From: Chitinophaga horti
Lineage (GTDB): Bacteria > Bacteroidota > Bacteroidia > Chitinophagales > Chitinophagaceae
Assembly: GCF_022867795.2 (NCBI RefSeq)
Contig: NZ_CP107006.1
Span: 5,952,001 to 6,016,000, forward strand
DNA length: 64,000 nt
Reading direction: 5' to 3'
Numbering within the stretch: position 1 is the first letter of the stretch; each line of letters begins with the position of its first letter. The notes under the pieces were generated by a model. The model was not told where the DNA came from, ran no database searches, and was given only the letters and a program-made list of their open reading frames with translations. Position numbers and translations under genes: made by a program. This document shows, piece by piece, positions 8,685 through 17,832 of the stretch.

Positions 8685-11186
8685 CTATTCCTGGAAATAG
8701 ATTCGTTTCACACGCTGCGATATGCCGGTGAGTATTTCGTACGGAATGGTGTCTGCCCAGGCGGCGAGTTGCTGTACGGGCAAATCCTCCCCGAATACGG
8801 TTACCACGTCGCCTACTTTCACTTCCGGAATATGGGTAACGTCGAGCATGAGCATGTCCATCGCTATGACGCCAGCAACAGGCGCGAGTTTGCCGTGTAT
8901 GAGCATTTGTCCCTTACCGTTGCTGAGGCAACGGTTATAACCGTCTGCGTAACCGATACGCACCGTTGCGATCACGGAAGGTACTTTGGCGGTCCACTTG
9001 CCACCGTAGCCCACCGTTTCGCCTACGGCCAGTTTTTTCACCTGCGCTACCGTGGTTTTAAGGGTGCTTACGTTTTTCAGTTTGGCCTGCATGTCTGCCG
9101 AGTTATCCACGCCATACATCCCGATGCCCAGGCGTACCATGTCGAACTGCAGTTCGGGGTGCCGGTGAATGCCGGCGCTGTTGGAAATGTGGCGGATGAT
9201 CGGGTAGCCGAGGGCTTTTTGCAGATCGGCGCTCATTTCGCGGAACAGGCTGCCCTGCCTGCGGGTGAATTCGTCCATCTCCGGATCTTCACTGGCGGCC
9301 AGGTGGCTGAAAATAGACTTCACATGAAAAGCACTATGTTCCTTCAGCTGGCTGATGAGTTCAGGTATATCTTTCTTCTCGAAGCCAAGCCGGTGCATGC
9401 CGGTATCCAGCTTCAGGTGGATGGGATAGTTGACTTTATTACTGGCCCGCACTTCTTCCTCGAACCTGTTCAGCAGGTGCATGGAATAAATCTCCGGCTC
9501 CAGGTTCCATTGCAGGATGGCGTCGAAGGTGCTGGGTTCGGGGTTCATGACCATGATAGGCATGGTAATGCCGGCCCTGCGTAAGTCTACGCCCTCGTCT
9601 GCATATGCCACGGCAAGGTAATCCACACCATGGAACTGCAACAGGTTGGCGATCTCGAAGCTGCCGCTGCCATAGGAAAAGGCTTTCACCATTCCCATTA
9701 ACTTGGTGCCGGGCTTCAACAGCGCCTGGTATTGTGTAATATTATGAGCGATGGCCGACAGGTCTATTTCAAGAATAGTCTGATGGGCTTTGTGTTCGAG
9801 CAGTTTGCCGATGCGTTCGAACTGGAACACACGGGCGCCTTTCACCAGGATGGTTTCCTGTACGAAGTCCTGCGGGTTAAACTGCTGGATAAACTCCTCT
9901 GTACTTTGGTAAAAGCTGCTTTTCAGTCCTAACACCTGCTGGAAAATTCGCTTCTCCCGGCTGATGTTGCGGCCGATGCCTACGAGCTTCTGGATGCCTT
10001 TTTGCTCGAGTAATGCAGCCACTTCCTCATACAAACTGAAGTCGCTTTTACCGCTTTGCAGGATGTCGCTGAGAATAACGGTTTTATTCGGATGCTGCCG
10101 TTGCTGTTGTAAAAACTCCAGCGCAATCGACAGCGAACCCATATCTGAATTGTAGCTGTCGTTGATGATAGAGCTATTGTTGATCCCCTGCCGCAATTCG
10201 AGGCGCATGGCGATGTTGCCGAGGCGATCCATGCGATCGATAATGGTAGCGTGAGGGATTTCCAGGTACAGCATCAGTGCCCAGCAGTTGATGGCGTTCT
10301 CGATGGAGCCTTCATCAACAAATGGGATATTGATATGCATCGCTTCGCCTTTGTACAGCGCGTCAATACGGGTGTGATTGGTGTTTTTATCGCAGCTGAT
10401 AATACGCAGGTCTGCATCGGTCTTACGCGACCAGGAAAACAGCTGGATGGCTTTATCCGTTTCGCGTTTGCCTACCTGGTTATGGAAGTTGAGCACACAT
10501 TCATTTAGCGCGAGGTAATCTTTCGGGTAGATGAGTACATCACTTTTCATGAAGAGGATCAGCTTTTCGTTGATCTTCTGCCGTATGTTAAGGAAGCCTT
10601 CGCTATGTGCTTCGCCAATGTTGGTGAAGATGCCGATGGTGGGTTTGATCAGCTTCTCGAGGTTCACCATCTCACCCGGTTGGGAAATGCCGGCTTCAAA
10701 AATGGCCAGGTCATTTTCCGGTTTCATCTGCCAAACGGACAGCGGTACACCGGTTTGAGAATTATAACTTTTCGGGCTGCGAACAATGTTGTGGTCCTTT
10801 TCCAGCAGCTGGTACAGCCACTCCTTCACGATGGTTTTACCGTTACTACCGGTTACGCCTATTACGGGAAAATGGAAATGGTGGCGATGCCAGGCCACGA
10901 GGGCATGCAACGCCTGAAGCGTGTCTTTCACCAATATCACATTGGCATTGGGGTACTTTTGAAGGTCTATTGATTCGCTTACGATGAAATTGCTGACGCC
11001 TTTCTCATAAAGCTCTTCAATAAACTGGTGCGCGTTGCGGCGCGCACTTACAAGGGGAATGAACAATGATGTTTCTGCAAAATTCAGCTTGCGGCTGTCC
11101 AGTACAATATGTTCGATCTCCGGAGCTCCTGTATGTTGCAACAGTTCTCCCTTCAGTACCTTGCTGATGGTTTCTGCGTTATACAC
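8685..11186 (-). CDS. murF/alr: Bifunctional MurF-like ligase / alanine racemase fusion
   Basis: 833-residue fusion typical of Bacteroidota. Residues 1 to about 460 are a Mur ligase (MurF type) with the ATP loop GVTGSNGKT near residue 110. Residues from about 465 to the end are a PLP-dependent alanine racemase that makes D-alanine for the pentapeptide. Lys501 in MVKAFSYGSG is the PLP lysine, RLGIGMYGVD binds the cofactor phosphate, and VGYGG and IGYADGYNR surround the second-base region. The MurF half has NDSYNSDMGSL where the separate MurF at 21914 has DAYNANPSSM. The start is GTG at 11184-11186, preceded in frame by a stop. lspA lies 64 nt downstream on the same strand. Confidence 0.95.
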   Translation of the reverse strand: MYNAETISKVLKGELLQHTGAPEIEHIVLDSRKLNFAETSLFIPLVSARRNAHQFIEELYEKGVSNFIVSESIDLQKYPNANVILVKDTLQALHALVAWHRHHFHFPVIGVTGSNGKTIVKEWLYQLLEKDHNIVRSPKSYNSQTGVPLSVWQMKPENDLAIFEAGISQPGEMVNLEKLIKPTIGIFTNIGEAHSEGFLNIRQKINEKLILFMKSDVLIYPKDYLALNECVLNFHNQVGKRETDKAIQLFSWSRKTDADLRIISCDKNTNHTRIDALYKGEAMHINIPFVDEGSIENAINCWALMLYLEIPHATIIDRMDRLGNIAMRLELRQGINNSSIINDSYNSDMGSLSIALEFLQQQRQHPNKTVILSDILQSGKSDFSLYEEVAALLEQKGIQKLVGIGRNISREKRIFQQVLGLKSSFYQSTEEFIQQFNPQDFVQETILVKGARVFQFERIGKLLEHKAHQTILEIDLSAIAHNITQYQALLKPGTKLMGMVKAFSYGSGSFEIANLLQFHGVDYLAVAYADEGVDLRRAGITMPIMVMNPEPSTFDAILQWNLEPEIYSMHLLNRFEEEVRASNKVNYPIHLKLDTGMHRLGFEKKDIPELISQLKEHSAFHVKSIFSHLAASEDPEMDEFTRRQGSLFREMSADLQKALGYPIIRHISNSAGIHRHPELQFDMVRLGIGMYGVDNSADMQAKLKNVSTLKTTVAQVKKLAVGETVGYGGKWTAKVPSVIATVRIGYADGYNRCLSNGKGQMLIHGKLAPVAGVIAMDMLMLDVTHIPEVKVGDVVTVFGEDLPVQQLAAWADTIPYEILTGISQRVKRIYFQE

Positions 11187-11227
11187 TTTTTATATGGTTT
11201 GTCGAGTTGGCTACCGCCTATTAACGG

Positions 11228-12178
11228 TTAAACCTTCTGGTCTGTTATTTCTTCAGGTAAATCTTTTTTTTGATGGTACAAGGAATATAGGATAGAACCG
11301 CCCAAACATGCCACGATCACGATCAGCGACACGTAGATGGGAATATGAAAATTAAAGTACTCTACCAGCATTTTAGCACCGATAAACACCAGTACGATCG
11401 CAATACCCTGCTGCAGGTAGTCGAATTTATCCACCGCGCCGCGCAGCAAAAAGAACAGCGAGCGCAAGCCTAACACCGCAAAGATGTTGGAGGTGTACAC
11501 CACCATCGGCTCCTTCGAAATCGCAAATACTGCGGGGATGGAGTCGAGTGCGAACACGACGTCGGTCACGGCCAGCATCATCACTACCAGTGATAAATTC
11601 GTGAAATAGGTTTTGTTATCCCGCTTTACCACGAACTTCTCTTCCGGGTTATCATGTGTAATACGGAGGCGTTTGCTAAAGAATTTATAAATGGGACTGT
11701 CGGCCGGATTGTACTCATCGTCCTGGTCCACGAAAAACATTTTTACGCCGGTATATACCAGGAACGCGCCAAAGATGTACAGTATCCAGTGGAAACGGTC
11801 GATGAGGGCTACGCCCAGGGTAATAAATATCGCACGCAGTACGATCGCCATCAGGATACCGATCAGCAGCACCCTGGCGAAGTTGGACTCTTTAACTTTA
11901 AAGAAGCCAAATATCAGGATGAATACAAAGATGTTGTCGATCGATAGCGACCATTCCATCAGGTAAGCGCTGAGGAAGCTGACTGCAATCGTGGAACCAT
12001 CTTCGTACCAGAGATAACCAAAAAACAGGAAGGCGAGACCTACCCAGAAGGAAGTCTGTATAAGTGCCTTTTTAATCGAAATACTAGCGGATTTCTTACT
12101 CAGTAGGCCGAGGTCAAAAATTAGCGCAACAATAATAACAATGCCGAAAACGATAAACGTCCATTGCTCCGGAGTCAT
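11228..12178 (-). CDS. TerC family integral membrane protein (Alx-like)
   Basis: 316 residues with about nine hydrophobic helices. The family hallmark LSIDNIFVFILIFGFF (near 80-95) and the second acidic motif TDVVFALDSIPAVFAIS (near 208-224) are both present. The acidic residues in these two helices are thought to bind a metal ion. TerC/Alx proteins are linked to manganese export and metal loading of secreted proteins; the tellurite phenotype is historical. There are no ter genes nearby, so a housekeeping metal-export role is more likely than tellurite resistance. It lies 41 nt upstream of murF/alr on the same strand and could be cotranscribed with it. Confidence 0.92.
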   Translation of the reverse strand: MTPEQWTFIVFGIVIIVALIFDLGLLSKKSASISIKKALIQTSFWVGLAFLFFGYLWYEDGSTIAVSFLSAYLMEWSLSIDNIFVFILIFGFFKVKESNFARVLLIGILMAIVLRAIFITLGVALIDRFHWILYIFGAFLVYTGVKMFFVDQDDEYNPADSPIYKFFSKRLRITHDNPEEKFVVKRDNKTYFTNLSLVVMMLAVTDVVFALDSIPAVFAISKEPMVVYTSNIFAVLGLRSLFFLLRGAVDKFDYLQQGIAIVLVFIGAKMLVEYFNFHIPIYVSLIVIVACLGGSILYSLYHQKKDLPEEITDQKV

Positions 12179-12244
12179 GTAGGAAATTTTATGAAAGGCA
12201 AAGATAATGCTTTCAAATCATCCTTTTCCGCTAATCCTGTGCCA

Positions 12245-13960
12245 CTAGGCCGTGAACCTGCGTTGACGCAAGAAATTGAATACCATGGCGAATATCAGCA
12301 CAAGACCAATGGGTACAACGAAGGCCAGTAGCTGCCATTTTGTATGTTGCTGTTTCACTTTTTCCCCATCCAGCAACCGCAGTGTCAGCTCCCGGTTACG
12401 GGTTTCCATGATGCCGCTGGTGTTGGTGAGATACTCCATACAGTTGGTGAAAAACTCTTTGTTGGCAAATACTTCCTGAGTAAAACGGTTAGCGCCCATT
12501 TGCAGCGGGCCATTCTTTTCTGAGAAGAAGTTGGTCACAATATCTGCATCGGCCACCACGATCATTTTATTTGGCGCGGCGGTAACGGAGCGGTAAGGAA
12601 CACCGGAGAGTTGCTGTAATACCTCCAGCTGCCGGCCGTTCAGGCGGTGATTGAACAGAGAAGTGAAGTTACCTTCCAGCAATACGGCCGCAGGAATATT
12701 ACCGGGCATGAACTGGCGCGGATTGGGTTTGCGCTTTAATTCATCGAGGCTGATGCCTACGGGGCTGCTTACCTTACGGCTGCGGGCCGACGACGCCAAC
12801 AGGATGGTTTTTTGAATGCCGCCACCCGTAACGGTGTCAATAGAATTGGTGAATCTGCCAAGTACCGCGTCCATATTTTTAACAATAGGGTGCGAGCCGG
12901 TGGAGGAGAATTTAGGGAAGTAGATAAACGGCATGTACTGGATCTGCGGTTTGTCGCCCATGCTGCCCACGATGATCGGCAGCACATCACTTTGCAAATC
13001 CTGGATGAGGTCCTGGTTTACGCGCGCGCCATAACGGAACAGCAGGTCCTCCAGCTCCAGCCCGCGACTCATGGCCACGAAGTTGCCGCTGGCCTGCAGG
13101 CTGTCCATATCCGTGGTTAAATTATTCAGGAACCAGATCACCTTGCCGCCGTTCATCACGTACTGGTCGATCTTCAGTTTATCTTCTTCAGTAAATGCTT
13201 CTATCGGTTTTAAGAAGATGATCGTGCCGAACTCACGCGGAATAAACGGGTTCAGTTTCAGGTTGATGGTGTCGAGCCGGTAATACGATTGCAGTGTGGT
13301 GAGCGCGTCGTACACATGTGTGCCCACTGGTTCGCCATGCCCCAGCATATAACCTACAAGCGGTTTTTCTTTCAGCGATAGTTGGTAAATCGCATTGGCA
13401 AAACGATATTCCAGCATAGCGGCCGAGCTGTTCAGCGCCTGCGCCGGATCGGTGCCTGGCTGGCCCTGCAGCAGGGTAACGCCTATCTCTTTGCCTTTAT
13501 AACGCACCAGCGCACCTGGGAAAATCAGCTTTTCGGAAATACCGTCACTCGCATCTGATTGCACCTGCAGGTTAAACGGCATGATACCTTTCTGCACGAG
13601 CGAATCCTGGAAGATGAAGCGCAGACTGTCGGGCAGTTCAGCTCCTGGTGTAATAAAACGAAACCGTACATTGTTGCCGCCGTATTCAGAAAATTCTTCC
13701 AGCAGTTCCTGTGTGTTTTGTGCCAGCTGTCGGAATCCTGCGGGATAGTCGCCTTTGAGAAACACATCAATCTCCAGCGGCGCATCCAGGCCGCGCAGCA
13801 GCATTTTGGTGGAGCCGGTAAGCGTGTACCGTTTTTCAGCGGTAAGGTCCCAGCGGCGGTGCAGGAAAGACGCTGCGGTATTAATGCCTATGAGGACGAG
13901 CAGCACGAGCAGTACGCGCTGTATATATTGTTTTCGTTTATGCCTGGTCGTAACTTCCAT
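12245..13960 (-). CDS. gldG: Gliding motility ABC transporter auxiliary protein GldG
   Basis: 571 residues. An N-terminal membrane helix (about 14-31) is followed by a long periplasmic part and a C-terminal membrane helix (about 547-565, ending FNFLRQRRFTA). WDLTAEKRYTL and the GldG/IFT52-like segments KEKPLVGYMLGHGE and GKVIWFLNN identify it. In Flavobacterium, GldA (ATPase), GldF and GldG form an ABC complex needed for gliding. gldG starts 18 nt after gldF and is surely in the same operon. gldA is not in this window. Confidence 0.93.
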   Translation of the reverse strand: MEVTTRHKRKQYIQRVLLVLLVLIGINTAASFLHRRWDLTAEKRYTLTGSTKMLLRGLDAPLEIDVFLKGDYPAGFRQLAQNTQELLEEFSEYGGNNVRFRFITPGAELPDSLRFIFQDSLVQKGIMPFNLQVQSDASDGISEKLIFPGALVRYKGKEIGVTLLQGQPGTDPAQALNSSAAMLEYRFANAIYQLSLKEKPLVGYMLGHGEPVGTHVYDALTTLQSYYRLDTINLKLNPFIPREFGTIIFLKPIEAFTEEDKLKIDQYVMNGGKVIWFLNNLTTDMDSLQASGNFVAMSRGLELEDLLFRYGARVNQDLIQDLQSDVLPIIVGSMGDKPQIQYMPFIYFPKFSSTGSHPIVKNMDAVLGRFTNSIDTVTGGGIQKTILLASSARSRKVSSPVGISLDELKRKPNPRQFMPGNIPAAVLLEGNFTSLFNHRLNGRQLEVLQQLSGVPYRSVTAAPNKMIVVADADIVTNFFSEKNGPLQMGANRFTQEVFANKEFFTNCMEYLTNTSGIMETRNRELTLRLLDGEKVKQQHTKWQLLAFVVPIGLVLIFAMVFNFLRQRRFTA

Positions 13961-13978
13961 GTAGGTATTGATATGATG

Positions 13979-14716
13979 TTATGCCTGCCATATCCTGCGT
14001 TGCAGCGATACTTTGGTGAGGTACAGCATAAAGCCGATCACACTGAAAAAATAAATGATGTCGCGACTGTCTATCACCCCGCGGCTAATGGAATTGTAAT
14101 GAAAGCTGATGCCCGCCATTTGCAGGTAGTAGTCGAAACCGCCCGCCAGCACCGGCAGTTTACTTAACGCATCAAAGCCGGTGTAAAATATATAACAGGT
14201 AAACACCGATACCAGGAACGCCACCACCGCATTGGAAGTAATAGAAGATGCCCAGATGCCTATCGCGGTAAACGTACTGCCCAGCAACAACAGCCCGATA
14301 TAAGAGCCTGCAATGCCGCCTGTATCCATAGCCCCCGGTTGCGCAGCGAGTTGCGACACCGCGATGTAATATATAAATGTCGGTATCAGTGAAATCAGCA
14401 CGATGAGCGCACATGCCCAGTATTTGCCCAGCACGATCTGCCAGCCGGTGAGTGGTTTGGTACTCAGTAACTCCATCGTGCCGCTTTTAAATTCCTCCGA
14501 AAAGCTGCGCATGGTGATGGCTGGTATCAACAGTAAAAATATAAGCGGCGCCAGTTCGAACAGTGGGTCCAGGTTGGCGTAGCCCGCATCCAGCAGGTTG
14601 GTGTCGCTGAACACGAACAGGAACAGGCCGTTCGCGAGCAGGAACAGGATGATGGCAACATACCCGGTGATACTGCTGAAGAACTGGTGAATTTCTTTTT
14701 TAAATATTGCTAGCAT
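13979..14716 (-). CDS. gldF: Gliding motility ABC transporter permease GldF
   Basis: 245-residue ABC-2 type permease with about six hydrophobic helices, starting MLAIFKKEIHQFFSSITGYVAI. The cytoplasmic loop RSFSEEFKSGTMELLSTKPLTGWQIVLGKYWAC is characteristic of this permease class and of GldF. It is the membrane partner of GldG, and the cognate ATPase GldA must be encoded elsewhere. It is the first gene of a gldF-gldG pair with an 18-nt gap. The cysteine desulfurase gene upstream on the same strand ends 62 nt before it. Confidence 0.92.
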   Translation of the reverse strand: MLAIFKKEIHQFFSSITGYVAIILFLLANGLFLFVFSDTNLLDAGYANLDPLFELAPLIFLLLIPAITMRSFSEEFKSGTMELLSTKPLTGWQIVLGKYWACALIVLISLIPTFIYYIAVSQLAAQPGAMDTGGIAGSYIGLLLLGSTFTAIGIWASSITSNAVVAFLVSVFTCYIFYTGFDALSKLPVLAGGFDYYLQMAGISFHYNSISRGVIDSRDIIYFFSVIGFMLYLTKVSLQRRIWQA

Positions 14717-14778
14717 GAAAGTTCAAAGTTGCGTAAAACTAAACAGTTTATGTGCAAGCTACAAATTAACTTTAAAAA

Positions 14779-15996
14779 TCATATAGAAGAAAAGGGTTGC
14801 AGCGAGCGGAGTTGCGCTACGGCTGTTCTGATGGCGCTGACAGCGAATTGTATTTCCTCCTCCGTAGTGAACCGTCCTAAAGAGAACCGCAGGGAGCCGT
14901 GCGACAGTTCGTCGGGCACTCCCATGGCCTTCAGCACATAACTCGGTTCGCGGCTCGCGGAGGTGCAGGCAGAGCCGGAAGAAACGGCAATGCTTTTACC
15001 GGTAGCCATCATGATCGCTTCGCCTGTAACACCGGCAAAGGAGATGTTGGTCACGTGTGGGAGGCGTTTGCCTGGACTTGCCGGTTGACCGGGCGTTGGC
15101 GTGCCGGCAGCAGCGAAAGGCAGACCATTCACGTTTGTTCCCGGTATATCGAGCAACCCGCTCTCCAGTTGGTCGCGGAGTTGAACAATGTTTTCGGTGT
15201 TAAGCTGATGCGCAGCCAGTTCGCAGGCTTTGCCAAATCCTACAATCCCCGGTACGTTCAGGGTGCCGGAGCGTACGCCGCGTTCGTGTCCGCCCCCGTC
15301 GATCTGCGCGATAACACGTACGCGGGGGGATTTGCGCCGCAGGTAGATAGCGCCCATTCCTTTAGGGCCGTATAGTTTATGGGCACTGCAGGTTAAGATG
15401 TCGATGCCGTCGGTATTTACGTTCACCGGTATTTTACCAACGGCCTGTGAGGCATCACACATAAACAGCACGCCGTGTTTCCGTGCGATCTTACTGATCG
15501 CGTCAACGGGATGTACGACGCCGGTTTCATTGTTGGCATACATCAGCGAAATGAGTATTGTATCGGGCCTGATGGCGGCTTCCAGCGCTGCGAGGTCGAT
15601 GGCGCCTTCCTGGTTAACGGGCAGGTAGGTGATGTCGTGCCCTGTGTGCGCCAGGTGCTGACAGGCGTCCAGCACGGCTTTGTGTTCGGTAACGCAGGTG
15701 ATGATGTGGCGGCCTTTGCTGGCGTAAGCTTCGGCCACGCCTTTGAGAGCGAGGTTGTTAGCTTCGGTGGCGCCCGAGGTGAAATGTACTTCCTGCGGCT
15801 CCGCGCCTATAAGGCCGGCTACCTGCTCACGGGCCAGGTCAACGGCGGCATGTGCGTAAAGGCCGGGAGCATGACTGCGACTGGCGGCGTTGCCAAAATG
15901 TTCGGTAAAGAAAGGCAACATGGCTTCCACTACCCGCGGGTCGCAGGGAGTAGTAGCATTGTAATCGAGATACACCGGCAGTTTCAGCATGTCCAT
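14779..15996 (-). CDS. Cysteine desulfurase (IscS/NifS type)
   Basis: 405-residue class V aminotransferase-fold enzyme that removes sulfur from L-cysteine as a persulfide for Fe-S clusters and thio-cofactors. The PLP lysine is Lys207 in CSAHKLYGPKGMG, and the sulfur-accepting cysteine is Cys344 in SSGSACTSAS on the long mobile loop typical of group I (IscS/NifS) enzymes. ATEANNLALKG and MYANNETG are further family motifs. The proline-rich insertion near 300-315 (GTPTPGQPASPGKR) is unusual. No iscU or other Fe-S assembly gene is next to it. It is divergent from mce, with 41 nt between the starts. Confidence 0.95.
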   Translation of the reverse strand: MDMLKLPVYLDYNATTPCDPRVVEAMLPFFTEHFGNAASRSHAPGLYAHAAVDLAREQVAGLIGAEPQEVHFTSGATEANNLALKGVAEAYASKGRHIITCVTEHKAVLDACQHLAHTGHDITYLPVNQEGAIDLAALEAAIRPDTILISLMYANNETGVVHPVDAISKIARKHGVLFMCDASQAVGKIPVNVNTDGIDILTCSAHKLYGPKGMGAIYLRRKSPRVRVIAQIDGGGHERGVRSGTLNVPGIVGFGKACELAAHQLNTENIVQLRDQLESGLLDIPGTNVNGLPFAAAGTPTPGQPASPGKRLPHVTNISFAGVTGEAIMMATGKSIAVSSGSACTSASREPSYVLKAMGVPDELSHGSLRFSLGRFTTEEEIQFAVSAIRTAVAQLRSLQPFSSI

Positions 15997-16037
15997 TCAC
16001 TTTTTACGCCATTAAAAATACTACATTTACTTCCATT

Positions 16038-16445
16038 ATGCTGAAAGTTGAACATATCGGTATCGCGGTACGCTCCCTGGCAGACGCCGTGCCCCTGTAC
16101 GAAAAACTGTTGAATACAAATTGCTACAAACAGGAAGCTGTGCAAAGCGAAGCAGTACAAACTGCCTTCCTGCAACAAGGTGAAACGAAGATCGAATTAC
16201 TCGAGGCCACTGCACCCGAAAGTGCGATCGCCAAATTCATAGATAAAAAAGGAGAAGGCATTCATCACATCGCTTTCGAGGTAGCAGATATTCATGCGGA
16301 GATGCAACGACTCGCGGCGGAAGGATTCGTGTTACTGAACGAGCAACCGAAACGTGGGGCAGATAATAAACTGATCTGTTTTGTGCATCCTAAAAATACA
16401 CATGGGGTGTTGGTGGAAATCTGCCAGGAGATTACAACCCCGTAG
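16038..16445 (+). CDS. mce: Methylmalonyl-CoA epimerase
   Basis: 135-residue vicinal-oxygen-chelate protein that converts (2S)- to (2R)-methylmalonyl-CoA, the step between propionyl-CoA carboxylase and B12-dependent methylmalonyl-CoA mutase. Metal-ligand motifs are VEHIGIAV (His6), KIELLE, GIHHIAFEV and GVLVEICQE. Length is standard. A TACATTT box lies about 12 nt before the ATG, suggesting a very short leader. Its last 14 nt overlap the end of the convergent pilin-like gene. With the B12-binding protein at 4110 it points to a working methylmalonyl-CoA route. Confidence 0.93.
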   Translation: MLKVEHIGIAVRSLADAVPLYEKLLNTNCYKQEAVQSEAVQTAFLQQGETKIELLEATAPESAIAKFIDKKGEGIHHIAFEVADIHAEMQRLAAEGFVLLNEQPKRGADNKLICFVHPKNTHGVLVEICQEITTP

Positions 16446-16920
16446 TACTGAATATCACTGTTCCTGTATAGTTCCCGGCCGGCTGCAGCAGGTGATTGCC
16501 GCCCTTCAATGTATACCGGAAGTTGAAGCTCGATCCCAATGTTAGTACACTGCTCGCCACTACCTGGTTCGTAGTCGATAGTGTTATTACACCTGTACCA
16601 AATGTAGCACCCACCACTTGTATAGTGACCTGGTTCACCGGGATGGTATTGATGCCGTTATTCAGTGTAGCGGTTTGTGCGCGCACGGAAACGGTCCAGG
16701 CAATACCTACCGCCAATAAAATACTGGAAGGCGCATCTGAGAATTTTCCGTTCTGGTATTCCGCGGCTGTAGCGATGGTGATTACCGGCGGGTTAGATGT
16801 TGTAAATCCAAGAAAGTCACGCTCGTCATTAATACTGCGCGGCCCGTTCTGTGCCATGCCGGCGAACGGCAGTAACAGGCAGATACAAATAGCGCTATAT
16901 AGTTGTTTACCTCGTGTCAT
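16432..16920 (-). CDS. Secreted pilin-like subunit (DUF4402-like), presumed minor subunit
   Basis: 162 residues with a signal peptide (MTRGKQLYSAICICLLLPFAGMAQ). The rest is beta-rich with no cysteines. It is clearly related to the protein at 17833: both have the order VITI or PTLVFA, AAEYQNGK or AADYANGV, INTIPVNQV or SNSIPVSNV, LSTTNQ or LSTTDQ, and end PAGNYTGTVIFS or PAGDYTTQITFT. This is the Ig-like fold of chaperone-usher subunits in the DUF4402 group. Unlike its relative it lacks the alternating hydrophobic N-terminal strand (it has NGPRSINDERDF instead). It could therefore accept a donor strand but perhaps not give one, as expected of a tip subunit. That role is inferred. It starts 3 nt after the chaperone stop. 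Confidence 0.75.
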   Translation of the reverse strand: MTRGKQLYSAICICLLLPFAGMAQNGPRSINDERDFLGFTTSNPPVITIATAAEYQNGKFSDAPSSILLAVGIAWTVSVRAQTATLNNGINTIPVNQVTIQVVGATFGTGVITLSTTNQVVASSVLTLGSSFNFRYTLKGGNHLLQPAGNYTGTVIFSTTGL

Positions 16921-16923
16921 TTA

Positions 16924-17739
16924 TTATTTGTGGTCAAACTCCAGTTCCCCGATGCGTAATGGTATATCGGGACCATTGTCCACGATCGCTACGCCTAAAT
17001 AATTGCCTGGCTTCAATGTGGCCGGCAATCCAAAACGGATCACGCGTTTAACACCCGGCATCATCGGTACCGGCTGTGGTTCAAGTTTTATTTCTTCGGC
17101 AGTTTGTTGGTTCGTAAGTTCCAGTTTTACCATACTCTCCGTCATCAGTTCGCCAGTATTATGCAATACCACTTCTAACACATGTTTCGTGGAGTCCCCC
17201 AGCTTTGTAACACCCTTATCCCTGAAGTCGATTACTTCTAACGACTTCTTGCTTAATGACGGCGGTGTGTAGTAAATATGCACGCCTACTTCTAATCTGA
17301 TAATCATACTGGCGCCCAGTTTTTTCTGCGAGCGAATACTCTCATCATCTTCTGCCTGCGTAAAAAATATCATTGCGTTCCTCACTATGTTTCCTGCATC
17401 GCGTGTTGATGCAAGTTTTACAGGAATGCTTCTTTCTTCACCGGCCTGCAATACGATACTGCTATAGGGCAATTCTATCCAGCTTGCGCAGGAATGTTTC
17501 AACGTATTGGCCTTACTGTATTGCTTGTCGCCTAAGCTGTCGCGGTACCAGTCGGCCAGCGTTATACTAAACACCATAGAGGTTTTACCCGGATTGGAAA
17601 TACGTATTTCCTGCGTAGATGATTGTCCCGCAGGAAACGAGTAAAACAACCGCGAGGGTGCAACAGAAACAGAAGGTTGTGCCATCGTTGTTAATCCGAA
17701 AAGGCACGTCGTCAATAGTAAAATGTAAAATCTATACAT
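16924..17739 (-). CDS. Periplasmic PapD-like pilus chaperone
   Basis: 271 residues with a signal peptide (MYRFYILLLTTCLFGLTTMAQ). The N-terminal half has the PapD pattern: a first strand SVSVAPSRLFYSF, then EIRISNPGKTSMVFSITL, and a basic pre-G1-like segment (about 90-125). The second half (about 140-271) is another Ig-like domain ending LPATLKPGNYLGVAIVDNG. Periplasmic chaperones hold pilin subunits by lending a strand. It lies between two pilin-like genes and opposite a barrel protein, which supports this role. It is longer than classical chaperones (about 225 residues), so assignment is by fold pattern and context rather than close similarity. Confidence 0.75.
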   Translation of the reverse strand: MYRFYILLLTTCLFGLTTMAQPSVSVAPSRLFYSFPAGQSSTQEIRISNPGKTSMVFSITLADWYRDSLGDKQYSKANTLKHSCASWIELPYSSIVLQAGEERSIPVKLASTRDAGNIVRNAMIFFTQAEDDESIRSQKKLGASMIIRLEVGVHIYYTPPSLSKKSLEVIDFRDKGVTKLGDSTKHVLEVVLHNTGELMTESMVKLELTNQQTAEEIKLEPQPVPMMPGVKRVIRFGLPATLKPGNYLGVAIVDNGPDIPLRIGELEFDHK

Positions 17740-17763
17740 GGAACGTATTGAGGTTAGCGCAAT

Positions 17764-17799
17764 AAAATCCCCACTGCATGTTGTTGTAACATGCAGTGG
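17764..17799 (-). terminator. Strong intercistronic hairpin after the first pilin-like gene
   Basis: CCACTGCATGTT and AACATGCAGTGG form a perfect 12-bp stem with a 5-nt loop. On the minus strand it is followed by GGATTTTATT. It sits between the pilin-like gene at 17833 and the chaperone gene. It could act as a partial terminator or protect the upstream mRNA, so that more of the first subunit is made. Confidence 0.75.
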
Positions 17800-17832
17800 T
17801 AATAAAATAAAAAGATGGCTGAATGCTAACGG

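Noticed and set aside
11228..12178. Tellurite resistance cassette
   Set aside because: Only a TerC-family protein is present; no terB, terD, terE or terZ-like genes are near it.
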